Shown in pieces: positions 25,004 through 34,339 of a stretch of 64,000 nucleotides of DNA (positions are counted from its first letter, which is position 1; each line of letters opens with the position of its first letter). The notes beneath the pieces were generated by a model. That model searched no databases. It was not told the DNA's origin and was given only the letters and a program-made list of their open reading frames with translations. The stretch covers positions 1,488,001 to 1,552,000 of the forward strand of contig NZ_CP016804.1 in NCBI RefSeq assembly GCF_001886955.1, given 5' to 3'. The DNA is from Halodesulfurarchaeum formicicum (GTDB taxonomy: Archaea; Halobacteriota; Halobacteria; Halobacteriales; Halobacteriaceae). Made by a program: the position numbers and the translations under genes.

Positions 25004-26164
25004 ATGCAAGACATCGTTCAAGACGCCCTTGACAACGCCGAAGAGGAGGCGAGGGAGACGCCGGATGCCGACGACGCGTCGGAATTCGGGGATCCGCGGA
25101 TCGTCATCGTCGGCTGTGGCGGCGCGGGGAACAACACGGTCAACCGACTCTACAACATCGGCGTGGAGGGCGCCGACACGGTCGCGATCAACACCGACAA
25201 GCAGCACCTCAAAATGGTCGAGGCCGACACGAAGATCCTGGTCGGGAAGTCCCTGACCAACGGCCTCGGAGCCGGTGGCGATCCTAGCATGGGCGAGCGC
25301 GCGACCGAGATGGCCCAGGGGACCATCAAGGAAGTGCTCGGAGACGCCGACCTGGTCTTCGTCACCGCCGGGATGGGCGGCGGCACCGGGACCGGAGCCG
25401 CACCGGTCGTCTCTCAGATCGCCAAAGAACAGGGCGCGATCGTCGTCGGGATGGTCTCGACGCCGTTCAACGTCGAGCGCGCACGGACCGTCAAGGCCGA
25501 GGAGGGCCTCGAAAAGCTCCGCAGCGAGGCCGACTCGATCATCGTCCTCGACAACAACCGACTGCTGGACTACGTTCCCAACCTCCCGATCGGCAAGGCC
25601 TTCTCGGTCATGGACCAGATCATCGCCGAGACGGTCAAGGGTATCTCGGAGACGATCACCCAGCCGTCCCTGATCAACCTCGACTACGCGGACATGACCG
25701 CCATCATGAACCAGGGCGGCGTGGCCGTGATGCTCGTCGGGGAGACCCAGGACAAGAACAAGACCCAGGAAGTGGTGAAAGACGCGATGAACCACCCGCT
25801 TTTGGACGTGGACTACCGTGGGGCCTCCGGCGGCCTCGTCCACATCACGGGTGGCCCCGACCTCACGCTCAAGGAGGCCGAGGGCATCGCGGACAACATC
25901 ACCGAGCGACTCGATGCCTCCGCGAACGTCATCTGGGGCGCGCGGATCCAGGAGAACTACAAGGGCAAGGTCCGGGTGATGGCCATCATGACCGGCGTGC
26001 AGAGCGCCCAGGTCCTCGGGCCATCCACTCAGGAGCAGGCCGACCGCTCCCGTGCAGAGATCGAGAATCCCGGTTCGACGGAGAGTTCCCCCTCCTTCGG
26101 GGCTCACTCCGACGGCGGCCAGGACGAACTCGAACAGGAGAACGGCCTGGACGTCATCCGATAG
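25004..26164 (+). CDS. ftsZ2: Cell division protein FtsZ2
   Basis: A 386-residue tubulin-family GTPase that assembles the division ring. The core has [17 protein letters not shown], the tubulin signature GGGTGTG (125-131) and the T7-loop NLDYAD (225-230) needed for GTP hydrolysis. The N-terminus is a ~28-residue acidic helix and the C-terminal ~45 residues are acidic and disordered, ending LDVIR, a likely docking tail for partners such as SepF. The cdrS linkage supports FtsZ2 rather than FtsZ1. Convergent with ncsA. Confidence 0.93.
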   Translation: MQDIVQDALDNAEEEARETPDADDASEFGDPRIVIVGCGGAGNNTVNRLYNIGVEGADTVAINTDKQHLKMVEADTKILVGKSLTNGLGAGGDPSMGERATEMAQGTIKEVLGDADLVFVTAGMGGGTGTGAAPVVSQIAKEQGAIVVGMVSTPFNVERARTVKAEEGLEKLRSEADSIIVLDNNRLLDYVPNLPIGKAFSVMDQIIAETVKGISETITQPSLINLDYADMTAIMNQGGVAVMLVGETQDKNKTQEVVKDAMNHPLLDVDYRGASGGLVHITGGPDLTLKEAEGIADNITERLDASANVIWGARIQENYKGKVRVMAIMTGVQSAQVLGPSTQEQADRSRAEIENPGSTESSPSFGAHSDGGQDELEQENGLDVIR

Positions 26165-26193
26165 TCGTGGCCGGTGCGGCCGGTCTCGGCCGA

Positions 26194-27153
26194 CTATTCT
26201 AATGCGGCCTGCAATTCACACGCTCGACAGCGATCGCCATCGGTCGGCGCCCCACATTCCTCACAGACACCGGCGGGCCCATGCTCCCCGCGACGCTTCT
26301 GTGTGGCCGCGAGCTTGGCCAATTCCTCGTATCCCGACATGATCGAATGGCGGGTCCCCGGATGGTCCGCTTCGAGTTCGAGCAAGAGCTCCTGGACGGT
26401 CCCGCGGAAGGATTCGCTGCTGTGGGGGCACTCGGCGATGTGGGCCGGAATATCGCTGAGGCGAGCGTACAGCGCGATCTCGGACTCCGGAACGTCCCGA
26501 AGTGGCTTCGCCCGGGGGACGAACGGACTGTCCGCCTCGCGTGCTTCGAGGGGCGCCAGGCTCGCGTCGTAGTGCTGGGCCATCTGGGCGACGTCGCCCT
26601 CGAAGATGTTCATCAGGGCCGTCTCGGCCTCGTCGTCCAGGTTGTGCCCCGTCAGGAGCAGGTCGGCGTCGTACTCGGTTGCGACCGCCGAGAGGATGTC
26701 GCGGCGAAAGACCCCACAGTACGCACACGGGGCCATGTCCCAGGGGTCGGCTTCGGCGACCTCGTCCATCCGGAGGTCGAACTCCCGCTCGTAGGAGGTG
26801 CTCACGTATTCCACCGGACGGTCTTCGACGAGCGATTCGGCGGCCGAGAGGCTCTCGTCGCGGTAGCCCGCGATGCCCTCGTGAATCGAGAGGGCGATCA
26901 GTTCGACCCGGGGGTCGTCTCCAAAAGTATCGGCCAGAATATGGGTGAGAACGGCACTGTCCTTGCCGCCCGAGAGGCCGATCAGCCAGGTGACGGGATC
27001 CTCGGGGGTCGCAGTGTCCGGCAGCAGTCCATCGGAGCGAATGCGCCGGCGCACGCGCCGGTCGACCGACTGGCGGAGATGCGTTCCACAGAGGTGGGCC
27101 CCGGAGTAAGCCACGTGAATAACGGCCTCCCGACCACACCGATCACATTCCAT
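26194..27153 (-). CDS. ncsA: tRNA 2-thiolation enzyme, NcsA/TtuA/Ncs6 family
   Basis: A 319-residue PP-loop ATPase that adenylates and thiolates uridine in tRNA. An N-terminal zinc finger uses C3/C6 (CDRCG) and CGTH; the PP-loop SGGKDS is at 61-66; PCAYCG (C143, C146) with the later ECPHSS cysteine should hold an Fe-S cluster; GHNLDDEAET follows; and the C-terminus has a second zinc finger (CEECG...CRAC). In Haloferax, NcsA works with the ubiquitin-like SAMP2 in wobble-uridine thiolation; TtuA relatives act at U54, so the target base is inferred. Confidence 0.88.
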   Translation of the reverse strand: MECDRCGREAVIHVAYSGAHLCGTHLRQSVDRRVRRRIRSDGLLPDTATPEDPVTWLIGLSGGKDSAVLTHILADTFGDDPRVELIALSIHEGIAGYRDESLSAAESLVEDRPVEYVSTSYEREFDLRMDEVAEADPWDMAPCAYCGVFRRDILSAVATEYDADLLLTGHNLDDEAETALMNIFEGDVAQMAQHYDASLAPLEAREADSPFVPRAKPLRDVPESEIALYARLSDIPAHIAECPHSSESFRGTVQELLLELEADHPGTRHSIMSGYEELAKLAATQKRRGEHGPAGVCEECGAPTDGDRCRACELQAALE

Positions 27154-27199
27154 CGGGTGAGAGTTGCCGACTCGCCGGTTTCACCGTTTCGGCCCCAGT

Positions 27200-28294
27200 T
27201 CAGTTCGCTTCGAAGCCGTCCTCGAAGACGAAGGTCCCGTTTCGCTGGACGAGTTCGCCGTCGACCTCGATCAGGGAGTCCTCGCTCATGTCGACGATCA
27301 TGTCCATGTGGATGGCCGAGTCGTTGCGCTCCCGGTCCTCGCCGACAGTGTCCTCGTAGGCCCGACCCAGCGCCAGGTGGACGGTGTCGCCCATCTTCTC
27401 GTCGAAGAGCATGTTGTAGGTGAACTGGTCGATCGAGCGGTTCATGCCGATCCCGAGTTCGCCGATCCGGCGGGCCCCGTCGTCGGTCTCCAGGACCGCC
27501 GAGAGCACGTCCTCGTTTTTGGCCGCCGAGTGCTCGACGACACGGCCCCCTTCGAACTCCAGGTACACGTCGGTGATCTCCCGGCCCTGGGCCATGAGCG
27601 GCATGTCAAAGAGCACCGTTCCCTCGACCGAATCAGGGACCGGCGCGGTGAAGACCTCGCCGCCGGGCAGGTTGTGTTCGGCGTCGTCGTTCCGGGTCAG
27701 CATGCCGTCGATTCGCATCGTGAGGTCGGTCTCGGTCCCGCTCTTGAGGTGGACCTCGGTCCCGCTCTCCAAGATCTCGACCATCTGGGCCTGATGCTCG
27801 CGTTGGGCTTCCCAGTCCTTGTTGATCGCCTCGTACACGAAGTCCGCGTAGGCCTCCGTGCTCATCTCGGCGTCCTGTGCGTTTCCGGGGGCCGGGTGCT
27901 GGGTCAGCACCCAGCGAGTGTCCATCAACGCGTCCGAGATCGGCTGGCGGACCTTCTGGTAGGCGGTGTTCGTCTCGGGAGCCACATCACCCTGCTCGTT
28001 CGTATTCCGGTCGGCCCGAACGCGGATCGCGGCGTCGGCTTCCTCGACCGCGGCGAGCAGGTGTTCGGGCAATTCGAAGTCCTCGGGGTCCGCTGCGCGA
28101 AGATAGGCGCGGCTGGCTCTCGAACCGCCCCCCATACGCATCGGGTGGGCACCGCGCTTCCCGAGTTCCTCGTAGACGGCAACCGCCAGATCCTCGGCGA
28201 CGGGCGGGGCCGTGACGAGGACGTTGTCACCTGATTCGATCTCCGTGGAGTGGTCGACGATGATGCGTGCGTGCTCCCGAATGCGGGGATCCAT
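27200..28294 (-). CDS. M29 family aminopeptidase
   Basis: A 364-residue metallo-aminopeptidase of the AmpS/PepS (M29) family, which forms two-metal dimers and removes N-terminal residues. Conserved segments include LPGGEVFTAP, EFEGGRVV, GELGIGMNRSI and SAIHMDMIVDM with the metal-binding Glu, His and Asp residues. The ATG at 28294 fits homologues (MDPRIREHARI); the longer frame upstream overlaps the methyltransferase. The gene stands 41 nt from the methyltransferase stop on the same strand. Confidence 0.88.
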   Translation of the reverse strand: MDPRIREHARIIVDHSTEIESGDNVLVTAPPVAEDLAVAVYEELGKRGAHPMRMGGGSRASRAYLRAADPEDFELPEHLLAAVEEADAAIRVRADRNTNEQGDVAPETNTAYQKVRQPISDALMDTRWVLTQHPAPGNAQDAEMSTEAYADFVYEAINKDWEAQREHQAQMVEILESGTEVHLKSGTETDLTMRIDGMLTRNDDAEHNLPGGEVFTAPVPDSVEGTVLFDMPLMAQGREITDVYLEFEGGRVVEHSAAKNEDVLSAVLETDDGARRIGELGIGMNRSIDQFTYNMLFDEKMGDTVHLALGRAYEDTVGEDRERNDSAIHMDMIVDMSEDSLIEVDGELVQRNGTFVFEDGFEAN

Positions 28295-28335
28295 GCCCGG
28301 CGGTAGGCACCAGGGCGCCATAAACGCCCAGTGTC

Positions 28336-29130
28336 TCAGTGCTCGATCTGCCCGACGGCAACGTAAAACGGGATCCGCTCGATCCGACGGTAGGTGCCCG
28401 CCTGTACCTGTTCGGCGACCGCCCGCCCCATCGCCTGCCACTTGTCGCGTAATCGGTCGAAATCAGCCCGCTCCAGGTCGCCGGCGAGCATCGTCTCGCG
28501 GTGAGCGTCGATGCGAGTGGCAGTCACCTTCCGCCGAGCCGACTCCATGGCCGCCTCCGAATACGGCGGCTCGATGCGTCGCTCGTGGACGTGCTTGGTT
28601 ACCGCGACCTCTCGGAGCCCGGCCCGCTCGAATCGAACCCCCAGATCGGCCCCGAGACTGGCGTCGGTCTCCAGGCCGTCGAGATAGTGAGCCCGAGCCC
28701 GACTGGCCAGGGTAGCCTCGTTTTCGACGGTCGATTCGACGGTCACCGCGCTGTTGTCGGGTTCGACGGCGGCAACGCGGTCCGCAGAGACCCGCATCAA
28801 TTCCCGAATCGCGCGATCTGGATCTGGAAGATTCACAAGCAGGGCCTGGCAGGCCGCCAGGTCAAATGTCCGGTCGGGGATGGGGAGTCGCGTGGCATCC
28901 CCCTGGATCGGTGTCTCGACTGCCCCGGCACGGAGCAAGGAAGCGTCGGCGTCGAGTGAGACGACCCACCCCCCAGATTCCTCGCGCAAGACTCGCGTGA
29001 ACTCGCCCGTCCCGGCGCCCACATCGAGAATACGTTCGGGTTCTCCACGGAACAGCGGAGCCAGCGCCTCCCGATCCTCCCAGAGCCCACGGCGGGTATC
29101 GCGTAGATAGGCTTCCGTGAAACGGCGCAC
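28336..29130 (-). CDS. Class I SAM-dependent methyltransferase
   Basis: A 264-residue Rossmann-fold methyltransferase. The SAM motif I is ILDVGAGTGEFTRVL (about 34-48), followed by the acidic end of strand 2 (VVSLDADASLL) and the DRTFDLAACQALLVNLPDP segment typical of the Methyltransf_11 group. Substrate unknown. It lies between endonuclease IV and the M29 aminopeptidase on the same strand, which does not suggest a pathway. Confidence 0.85.
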   Translation of the reverse strand: MRRFTEAYLRDTRRGLWEDREALAPLFRGEPERILDVGAGTGEFTRVLREESGGWVVSLDADASLLRAGAVETPIQGDATRLPIPDRTFDLAACQALLVNLPDPDRAIRELMRVSADRVAAVEPDNSAVTVESTVENEATLASRARAHYLDGLETDASLGADLGVRFERAGLREVAVTKHVHERRIEPPYSEAAMESARRKVTATRIDAHRETMLAGDLERADFDRLRDKWQAMGRAVAEQVQAGTYRRIERIPFYVAVGQIEH

Positions 29131-29154
29131 AGCGGGAGTGGGTGAGGAAGTTGG

Positions 29155-29985
29155 TTAAGCCTCTCGGAGCTCCCTGGCCCGGTCGATGTTCCACTCGAAG
29201 CCCCGACCGTCCTCCGTGGGCGTCTCGAGGACGAAAGGAAGCTCCCGGAGGGCTTCGTGGTTCAAAATCGAGCGAATGCCGTCCACGCCGATCTCGCCCT
29301 CACCGAGATGGGCGTGTTCGTCCTTGTTCGTTCCCACCGCGTGTTTCGAATCGTTCAGGTGAATGCAGGCAAGTGAGTCCAACCCGATCACGTCATCGAA
29401 CGCCGCGACGGTCTCCTTGACTGCCGCGGGCGAAGAGAGGTCATAGCCCGCCGCGAAGGCATGGGCCGTGTCGAGACAGACCTCGAGGTCCTGGGAAGAT
29501 TGTTCCAGGACCGCGGCCAGGTGTTCGAAGTCACCGCCGAGTTTCGTCCCGCTGCCCGCATCGGATTCGACCAGGACGGTCACGTCCTCGGGAATATCGA
29601 GTTCGTCCAGTGCGGCGGCTGCGTTCTCGATGCCGCCCTCGACTCCCGCCCCCGTATGCGCGCCGAGATGGACGTTGACGTAAGGAATCTCGAGTGTGGC
29701 GGCGGCATCGACTTCGGCCTGCATCGAGTCGATCGATTTCCGTCGCAGGTCGTCTTTCGGGGTCGCGAGATTGACGAGATACGAGGCGTGAATCACCCAC
29801 GGGCCCGCGAGGTTGGCCGCCGTGCCCTCGACAAAGTCCGTAGCCTCCTCGGGATCGATGTCCGGGGTCTGCCAGACCTGCGGGGAGTGCGTGAAGATCT
29901 GGCCGCAGTTCCCGCCCACCGCGAGCTCTCGCTCGACGGCGTTGTCGACCCCACCGGCGATAGAGACGTGTGCTCCGATTCGCAT
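29155..29985 (-). CDS. nfo: Endonuclease IV (AP endonuclease)
   Basis: A 276-residue TIM-barrel nuclease that cuts DNA 5' of abasic sites in base excision repair. Recognisable features are [60 protein letters not shown] and [21 protein letters not shown], which supply the three-zinc ligands (His, Asp, Glu). Divergent from rio2, with a shared AT-rich control region. Confidence 0.95.
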   Translation of the reverse strand: MRIGAHVSIAGGVDNAVERELAVGGNCGQIFTHSPQVWQTPDIDPEEATDFVEGTAANLAGPWVIHASYLVNLATPKDDLRRKSIDSMQAEVDAAATLEIPYVNVHLGAHTGAGVEGGIENAAAALDELDIPEDVTVLVESDAGSGTKLGGDFEHLAAVLEQSSQDLEVCLDTAHAFAAGYDLSSPAAVKETVAAFDDVIGLDSLACIHLNDSKHAVGTNKDEHAHLGEGEIGVDGIRSILNHEALRELPFVLETPTEDGRGFEWNIDRARELREA

Positions 29986-30068
29986 ACACGGCGTTGAGGG
30001 GCCGATAGTAAGTCCCTTTCCCGAAACGGGACGGTCCTGCCCCCATCTTTTTGTCGGGCTATATCGGA

Positions 30069-30089
30069 CAAAATTGTTTCTGAATTTTG
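30069..30089. promoter_or_regulatory. Dyad CAAAATT-GTTTCTG-AATTTTG between nfo and rio2
   Basis: A perfect 7-bp inverted repeat in the AT-rich gap, 84 nt from the nfo ATG and 75 nt from the rio2 ATG, so a bound factor could serve both genes. Confidence 0.35.
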
Positions 30090-30131
30090 TATAGCGGTAT
30101 TTGATTTATTCGGCGATCGAAAGCGGACCGG

Positions 30132-30141
30132 ACTCTTATAG
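30132..30141 (+). promoter_or_regulatory. TATA box for rio2
   Basis: ACTCTTATAG is centred about 27 nt before the ATG at 30164, indicating a leaderless transcript and supporting that start. Confidence 0.6.
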
Positions 30142-30163
30142 GCACCGCCAGGCTAGACCGGCC

Positions 30164-31060
30164 ATGGCCGGAACTGTCGCCGACGCGATGGCCGACCTCG
30201 CACCCGAGGATTTCCATCTCCTCTCGGGCGTCGAGCAGGGGATGCGATTCTCCGAGTGGGTCAATCGCGAGAAACTGCCCGATTTTTCGGGTTTAACCAC
30301 GGAAAACGTCGATTTTCACCTGAATCGGATGCTCGATCTGGAGCTCATCGAGCGCAAAACCATCCAGTACGAGGGCATCAAGCTGACCCAGCGGGGATAC
30401 GACGCACTCGCGTTGCATACCTTCGCCGAGCGGGGGACAATCGAAGGATTTGGCGCGCCACTCGGGGTCGGCAAGGAATCAGACGTCTACGAGGTCGAGT
30501 CCTACAAGCCCCTCGCGCTGAAGTTCCACCGCGAGGGGTTCGCGAACTTCCGGGCCGTGCGGCGAGAGCGGGACTATACCGCGGATCGTGAACACGTCTC
30601 CTGGCTCTATACCGCCCGCAAAGCCGCCGAACGGGAGTATGAAGCCCTGGAGACGCTGTACCCGGCGGTGTCGGTCCCCCAGCCGATCGACCAGAACCGC
30701 CACGCCATCGTCATGGAGAAAGTCCCCGGCGTGGAACTGGCCAAAGCCAGACTCCCCGACGAGCAGGTCCGTGGCGTCTTGGAGCTGATCCTGCGGGAGC
30801 TTCAGACGGCCTATCAGGCCGGGTTCGTGCACGCAGACATCAGTGAGTACAACGTCTTCGTCGCGTCGGAAGGTATCACGCTGTTCGACTGGCCACAGGC
30901 CGTGCCCGTCGATCACGACAACGCCGAGGAGTTCCTCCGCCGGGACATCGAGAACATCACCAGCTACTTCGAGCGCAAGTATCCCGGACAAATCGGGGAA
31001 ATCGACACCGATTCCATCGCGACAGCCATCGAAGACGGCACGTTTGACCGGCTCGACTAG
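30164..31060 (+). CDS. rio2: RIO2 family atypical serine/threonine kinase
   Basis: A 298-residue RIO2 kinase, involved in late small-subunit ribosome maturation. The N-terminal winged helix (about 10-85) is specific to RIO2. The kinase domain shows the P-loop GVGKESDVYEV, ALKFHREG with the ATP-binding lysine, catalytic HADISEYNV and the metal-binding FDWPQAV. The start at 30164 is supported by the TATA spacing; the longer open frame begins upstream of the promoter. Confidence 0.94.
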   Translation: MAGTVADAMADLAPEDFHLLSGVEQGMRFSEWVNREKLPDFSGLTTENVDFHLNRMLDLELIERKTIQYEGIKLTQRGYDALALHTFAERGTIEGFGAPLGVGKESDVYEVESYKPLALKFHREGFANFRAVRRERDYTADREHVSWLYTARKAAEREYEALETLYPAVSVPQPIDQNRHAIVMEKVPGVELAKARLPDEQVRGVLELILRELQTAYQAGFVHADISEYNVFVASEGITLFDWPQAVPVDHDNAEEFLRRDIENITSYFERKYPGQIGEIDTDSIATAIEDGTFDRLD

Positions 31061-31160
31061 GAGAATCGGCGGCTCAAGCGACGCTGATAAACTGTTATTG
31101 ACTATATCAAATGGGGGTCGAACCGGCCGGCCTCCGTATCAGGGACGGACGAGCCAAAAC

Positions 31161-31415
31161 TCACAGCTCCAGAACGTCGTAGCGACGCGCTCGGCACCGG
31201 TGACACTCCCGAAGCCCACGCTCCTCGGCCAGTGAGCGGGCTAACACCTGATAGGCACCGGGCAATACCGGACACGCCGTCGAGGTGTGATAGACCTGTA
31301 GGTCAGTTCCCTCGGCCTGCGAGACGAAGACCTGCTGTGGGCGACCTGGCACGGATACCGGCTCTTCGACCGCCAGAAGGTAAGGTTGCTCCCGATCAGA
31401 GGCCAGCGACGGCAA
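31161..31415 (-). CDS. Small Cys-rich protein, Ada zinc-domain-like
   Basis: Up to 84 residues, starting with TTG at 31415 (a GTG further in is possible). The C-terminal half has the pattern VYHTSTACP...AYQVLARSLAEERGLRECHRC, resembling the H-C...A...G-x2-CxxC pattern of Ada-type metal-binding domains. It overlaps the end of the HerA-like gene by 20 nt, suggesting translational coupling. No database-level family is recognised, and function is unknown. Confidence 0.5.
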   Translation of the reverse strand: MPSLASDREQPYLLAVEEPVSVPGRPQQVFVSQAEGTDLQVYHTSTACPVLPGAYQVLARSLAEERGLRECHRCRARRYDVLEL

Positions 31416-32817
31416 AGACCACCAGCCCCCCGATGACCGCGAGCAGAACGATCAGGACGCGAATCGCGAACCGCGTGGACGCCGATCGGTCCGGATCGCC
31501 CCCGATCGAGAGCGGGGCGAGTCGATCGACCGGCTTCGACTGCCCAGTCACTTGCGCATACGCGAGTCGAACCCCATAGCGGAGTCCGCTGAACGCTCGA
31601 AGCAGGACGTAGGTGACCAGATGGCCGAGTTCCCAGAGTGTCTCTGCGGCCCCGGGATCCGCGTCCCGGGCATCCACCCGTGAGTCCTCCCGACGGGCCG
31701 GTTCGGCCAGCGGTTCCGGCACGGCCGTCGAGTCCGGCGTACTCGACGACGGCTCCGGGTCAGAGCGGTCGACGGGTTCCGGCGATCGCTCCACTGGGTC
31801 TGTCTCTTCCGCTTCGGCGCGGTCCACGAGGACCGTCGGCGGGTCGGCGTCGAGGGGCGTAACGCCCGCCTCAGCATCGGAGGTCGACGCCGCCGCGGAC
31901 GCGTCATCCGGCTCGGTGGCGGCCGTCTCAGCGTCCGATTCGGTCTCGGCAGCCTGCTCGGCCACCGATTCAGAATCGGTCTCGGGCGATTCCTCTGTGG
32001 GGGACGTCAGGTCACGGCGTTGTGATGGCGACAGCGAGGGGGTATCTCCCGCATCGTCCGTTCGCTTGCGCCGGAACGTGACCTGCCTGACGGCGTCCTC
32101 CCAGTCGGCCATGAGGAAGGCCGACCCCGTACGCAGTTCCTTGACGTCCGCGGCATAATCACTCCCGAGGATCGATTTCACGACCCGGGTATCGTTCTCC
32201 CAGGTCAGGCGATGGAAGACCAGCCAGTCACACTGTGTGATAAAGTTCTTGTCGACCGAGGCGGGTCGCTGGGACATCCCCAGGAGCCCGAGTCCACGCT
32301 TTCGGCCCCGCTTTGCGATCCGGATGAGCATCTCCCCCAGGTCATCGAGCCCACCCTGCTGGGGCAGAAACTCGTGGACCTCCTCGACCAGCACGAGGAA
32401 GGGCTTGTTCTCGTGTTTCTCGCGGGAGAAGAGCAACTGCAATGTGTCCCGGATCGTCACCTCGGCCCGTTCGATCTCCAGAATTTCGGAAATGTCGATG
32501 ACGACCGGCCGGTGCTGATCGAGACAGAAGTCGACGATCTTCCCCGGGTCGGTTTCGAACAGGCCGTAATCGTACTGGTCGCCGTCCCCGACGTGCACGA
32601 CATCGTAGCGATCCTTGAGTGTCGCATACTCCCCTTCGATGTCGATGATGAGGACGGGAAACCCGCGTTCGAGGAGCTCCTCGACGACGACACTCGCGGT
32701 GTTGCTCTTCCCGGAGCCACTCTTCCCGAAGATGGCGCCCCGTCCGGTCAACACCTCGATGACCGGCAGGGACAACCCATCCTCGGAGACGACGATCCGC
32801 TCCGTCTCGCGAGCCAT
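31396..32817 (-). CDS. HerA-like DUF87 ATPase with C-terminal membrane anchor
   Basis: A 473-residue P-loop ATPase of the HerA/DUF87 group (DNA-translocating ring ATPases). Walker A is FGKSGSGKSN (30-39), Walker B is LVLVEEVHEF (141-150), and AKRGRKRGLGLLGMSQRP matches the HerA arginine/sensor region. After the ATPase core comes a ~140-residue acidic, Ser/Thr/Pro-rich linker (about 255-395) and a final hydrophobic helix (about 453-473), which predicts attachment to the membrane. HerA partners NurA/Mre11/Rad50 are not adjacent. The ATG at 32817 gives a normal HerA N-terminus. Confidence 0.85.
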   Translation of the reverse strand: MARETERIVVSEDGLSLPVIEVLTGRGAIFGKSGSGKSNTASVVVEELLERGFPVLIIDIEGEYATLKDRYDVVHVGDGDQYDYGLFETDPGKIVDFCLDQHRPVVIDISEILEIERAEVTIRDTLQLLFSREKHENKPFLVLVEEVHEFLPQQGGLDDLGEMLIRIAKRGRKRGLGLLGMSQRPASVDKNFITQCDWLVFHRLTWENDTRVVKSILGSDYAADVKELRTGSAFLMADWEDAVRQVTFRRKRTDDAGDTPSLSPSQRRDLTSPTEESPETDSESVAEQAAETESDAETAATEPDDASAAASTSDAEAGVTPLDADPPTVLVDRAEAEETDPVERSPEPVDRSDPEPSSSTPDSTAVPEPLAEPARREDSRVDARDADPGAAETLWELGHLVTYVLLRAFSGLRYGVRLAYAQVTGQSKPVDRLAPLSIGGDPDRSASTRFAIRVLIVLLAVIGGLVVFAVAGL

Positions 32818-32911
32818 TCGCTCGGCCGTTCGATTCCCGGGGGTAAATAGTTGCCGCGGGCCGGCGATCGGTGTCAGTACACTTTTCCCGGGGCGCAAAG
32901 AGACTTCGAGC

Positions 32912-33337
32912 ATGCAACGGGGCCCCGACTGGCTATCCCGGCAGCCACTCCTGCGAGTGCTCGGGCCGATCCTCGGCTCGACACTTGTGCTTACCGCGTC
33001 GTTTCTGGGTGCACTCTCGCTCACGATGGGCGGCGTCGAGGGATTCAGCGCCCGGTTTCCCTACTACGTGGTCCTGATGGCCATCGGCTTCGTGAGTGCC
33101 CTGTTCGTCCTGGAGCGGCCCCGTATCGAGGGGAGCCAGGTGCTCATGGCGACGATCGGGGTGACCGTCACCGTGTTCGTCGTGGTCACGCTGACCGGCG
33201 AGGGCCTGGCGTATGCCGTCTCCAACCCGGGAGCGGTCTTCCAGCCGGATTTCATCCTGTATCTGCTCGCAGCGGGCCTGATCGGCAGCGGCCTGGCCTA
33301 CTGGACGATCACCCACTGGCGGGAGTTCACGGGCTAG
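32912..33337 (+). CDS. Four-helix membrane protein, function unknown
   Basis: A 141-residue integral membrane protein with about four hydrophobic segments (residues 15-40, 49-68, 78-98, 113-133) and short charged loops. No family or motif is recognised. The ATG at 32912 follows a promoter region shared divergently with the HerA-like gene, and the end overlaps the RmuC gene by 4 nt in convergent orientation. Confidence 0.65.
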   Translation: MQRGPDWLSRQPLLRVLGPILGSTLVLTASFLGALSLTMGGVEGFSARFPYYVVLMAIGFVSALFVLERPRIEGSQVLMATIGVTVTVFVVVTLTGEGLAYAVSNPGAVFQPDFILYLLAAGLIGSGLAYWTITHWREFTG

Positions 33338-34254
33338 TCCTCGGTCACGGAGAGGTTGCCCTCCGGCCGATCGATCCGGTCGAAGGCATCACGCACCTGG
33401 CCCAGCGCCCGGTCCACGTCGTCCGCTCGTTTGGCCGCGTTGTCCACGTGTCGTTTGTGGGTACTCCACTCGTCCTCGACGGACTCGAAGCGGTCCCCCA
33501 GCTGGGCCAGGTGATCGAGCACCGCCTCGGCCTCCTCGGAGAGCTTCTGGGCCTGCGCCCCGGTCTTGAGCAGTTCGAGTTTGTGCCCCAGGGTGAGCGG
33601 GGAGACGACCTGCACACCTCGTTTGGTGTACTCCCGCAACAGGTCGTACTCCTCGGTAATCAGATGGTAGTAGACACTCTCCGAAGGAATGTAGGCAAAG
33701 GCAAAGTCCGTGGTGCCCGCACTGGGGTCGACGTAATCCCGTTCGATCTTCGCGAGTTGAGATTCCACGGCGTCTCGGAAGGCCCGCTTGTGCGCCCGTT
33801 TTTGCTCGGGATCGTCGGCCTGGAGGAACTGCTCGTAGCGATCCAGCGGGAACTTCGAGTCGATCGCCACGATCCCCTCCGGGGTCTCGACGTGTGCGTC
33901 GGGGGTCTTCGAACCGACGACCTGCTCTCTGATCCCGTACATCCCCGGGTGGAGGTGATCGGAGAGCATGACCTCCAGTTGGACCTCGCCGAACTCCCCG
34001 CGTTCGCGAGGGGCCCGCAACAGCCGGTCGAAGTCATCATGGAGGGACTCGATCTTCCCCGCCCGGTCCTCGATCCGCGAGACCGTCTCACCGAACTCCA
34101 TCGAGGAGAGGCTCTGAGAGAGTGCGGCGGTTAGCTGGTCGGTCTCGACGCCGGCGTCGGACTCGGCGACAGTCCGCCGGACCTGGAAGAGGAGTCCGAT
34201 CACGAAGAGCAAGCCGAGCAACACGGCCCCGAGAAGCAGGTCGGTGATAGCCAT
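33334..34254 (-). CDS. rmuC: RmuC family DNA recombination protein, membrane-anchored
   Basis: A 306-residue RmuC-domain protein. Residues 4-24 form an N-terminal membrane helix, followed by a short coil, then GEFGEVQLEVMLSDHL, GIVAIDSKFPLDRYEQFL and TDFAFAYIPSESVYYHL, which match the RmuC nuclease-like core (PD-(D/E)xK-related). RmuC limits rearrangements at inverted repeats in bacteria. The ATG at 34254 is chosen because it restores the anchor. Divergent from DNA ligase; convergent with the 4-TM protein. Confidence 0.85.
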   Translation of the reverse strand: MAITDLLLGAVLLGLLFVIGLLFQVRRTVAESDAGVETDQLTAALSQSLSSMEFGETVSRIEDRAGKIESLHDDFDRLLRAPRERGEFGEVQLEVMLSDHLHPGMYGIREQVVGSKTPDAHVETPEGIVAIDSKFPLDRYEQFLQADDPEQKRAHKRAFRDAVESQLAKIERDYVDPSAGTTDFAFAYIPSESVYYHLITEEYDLLREYTKRGVQVVSPLTLGHKLELLKTGAQAQKLSEEAEAVLDHLAQLGDRFESVEDEWSTHKRHVDNAAKRADDVDRALGQVRDAFDRIDRPEGNLSVTED

Positions 34255-34339
34255 TGCCCTGCCTTCGGCGGGCCCGACAAAGAAAGTGTCTGCCGGGCTT
34301 TTCGAAGGCTTATCCCCCACGCCCTCCAACGGCCGACCA

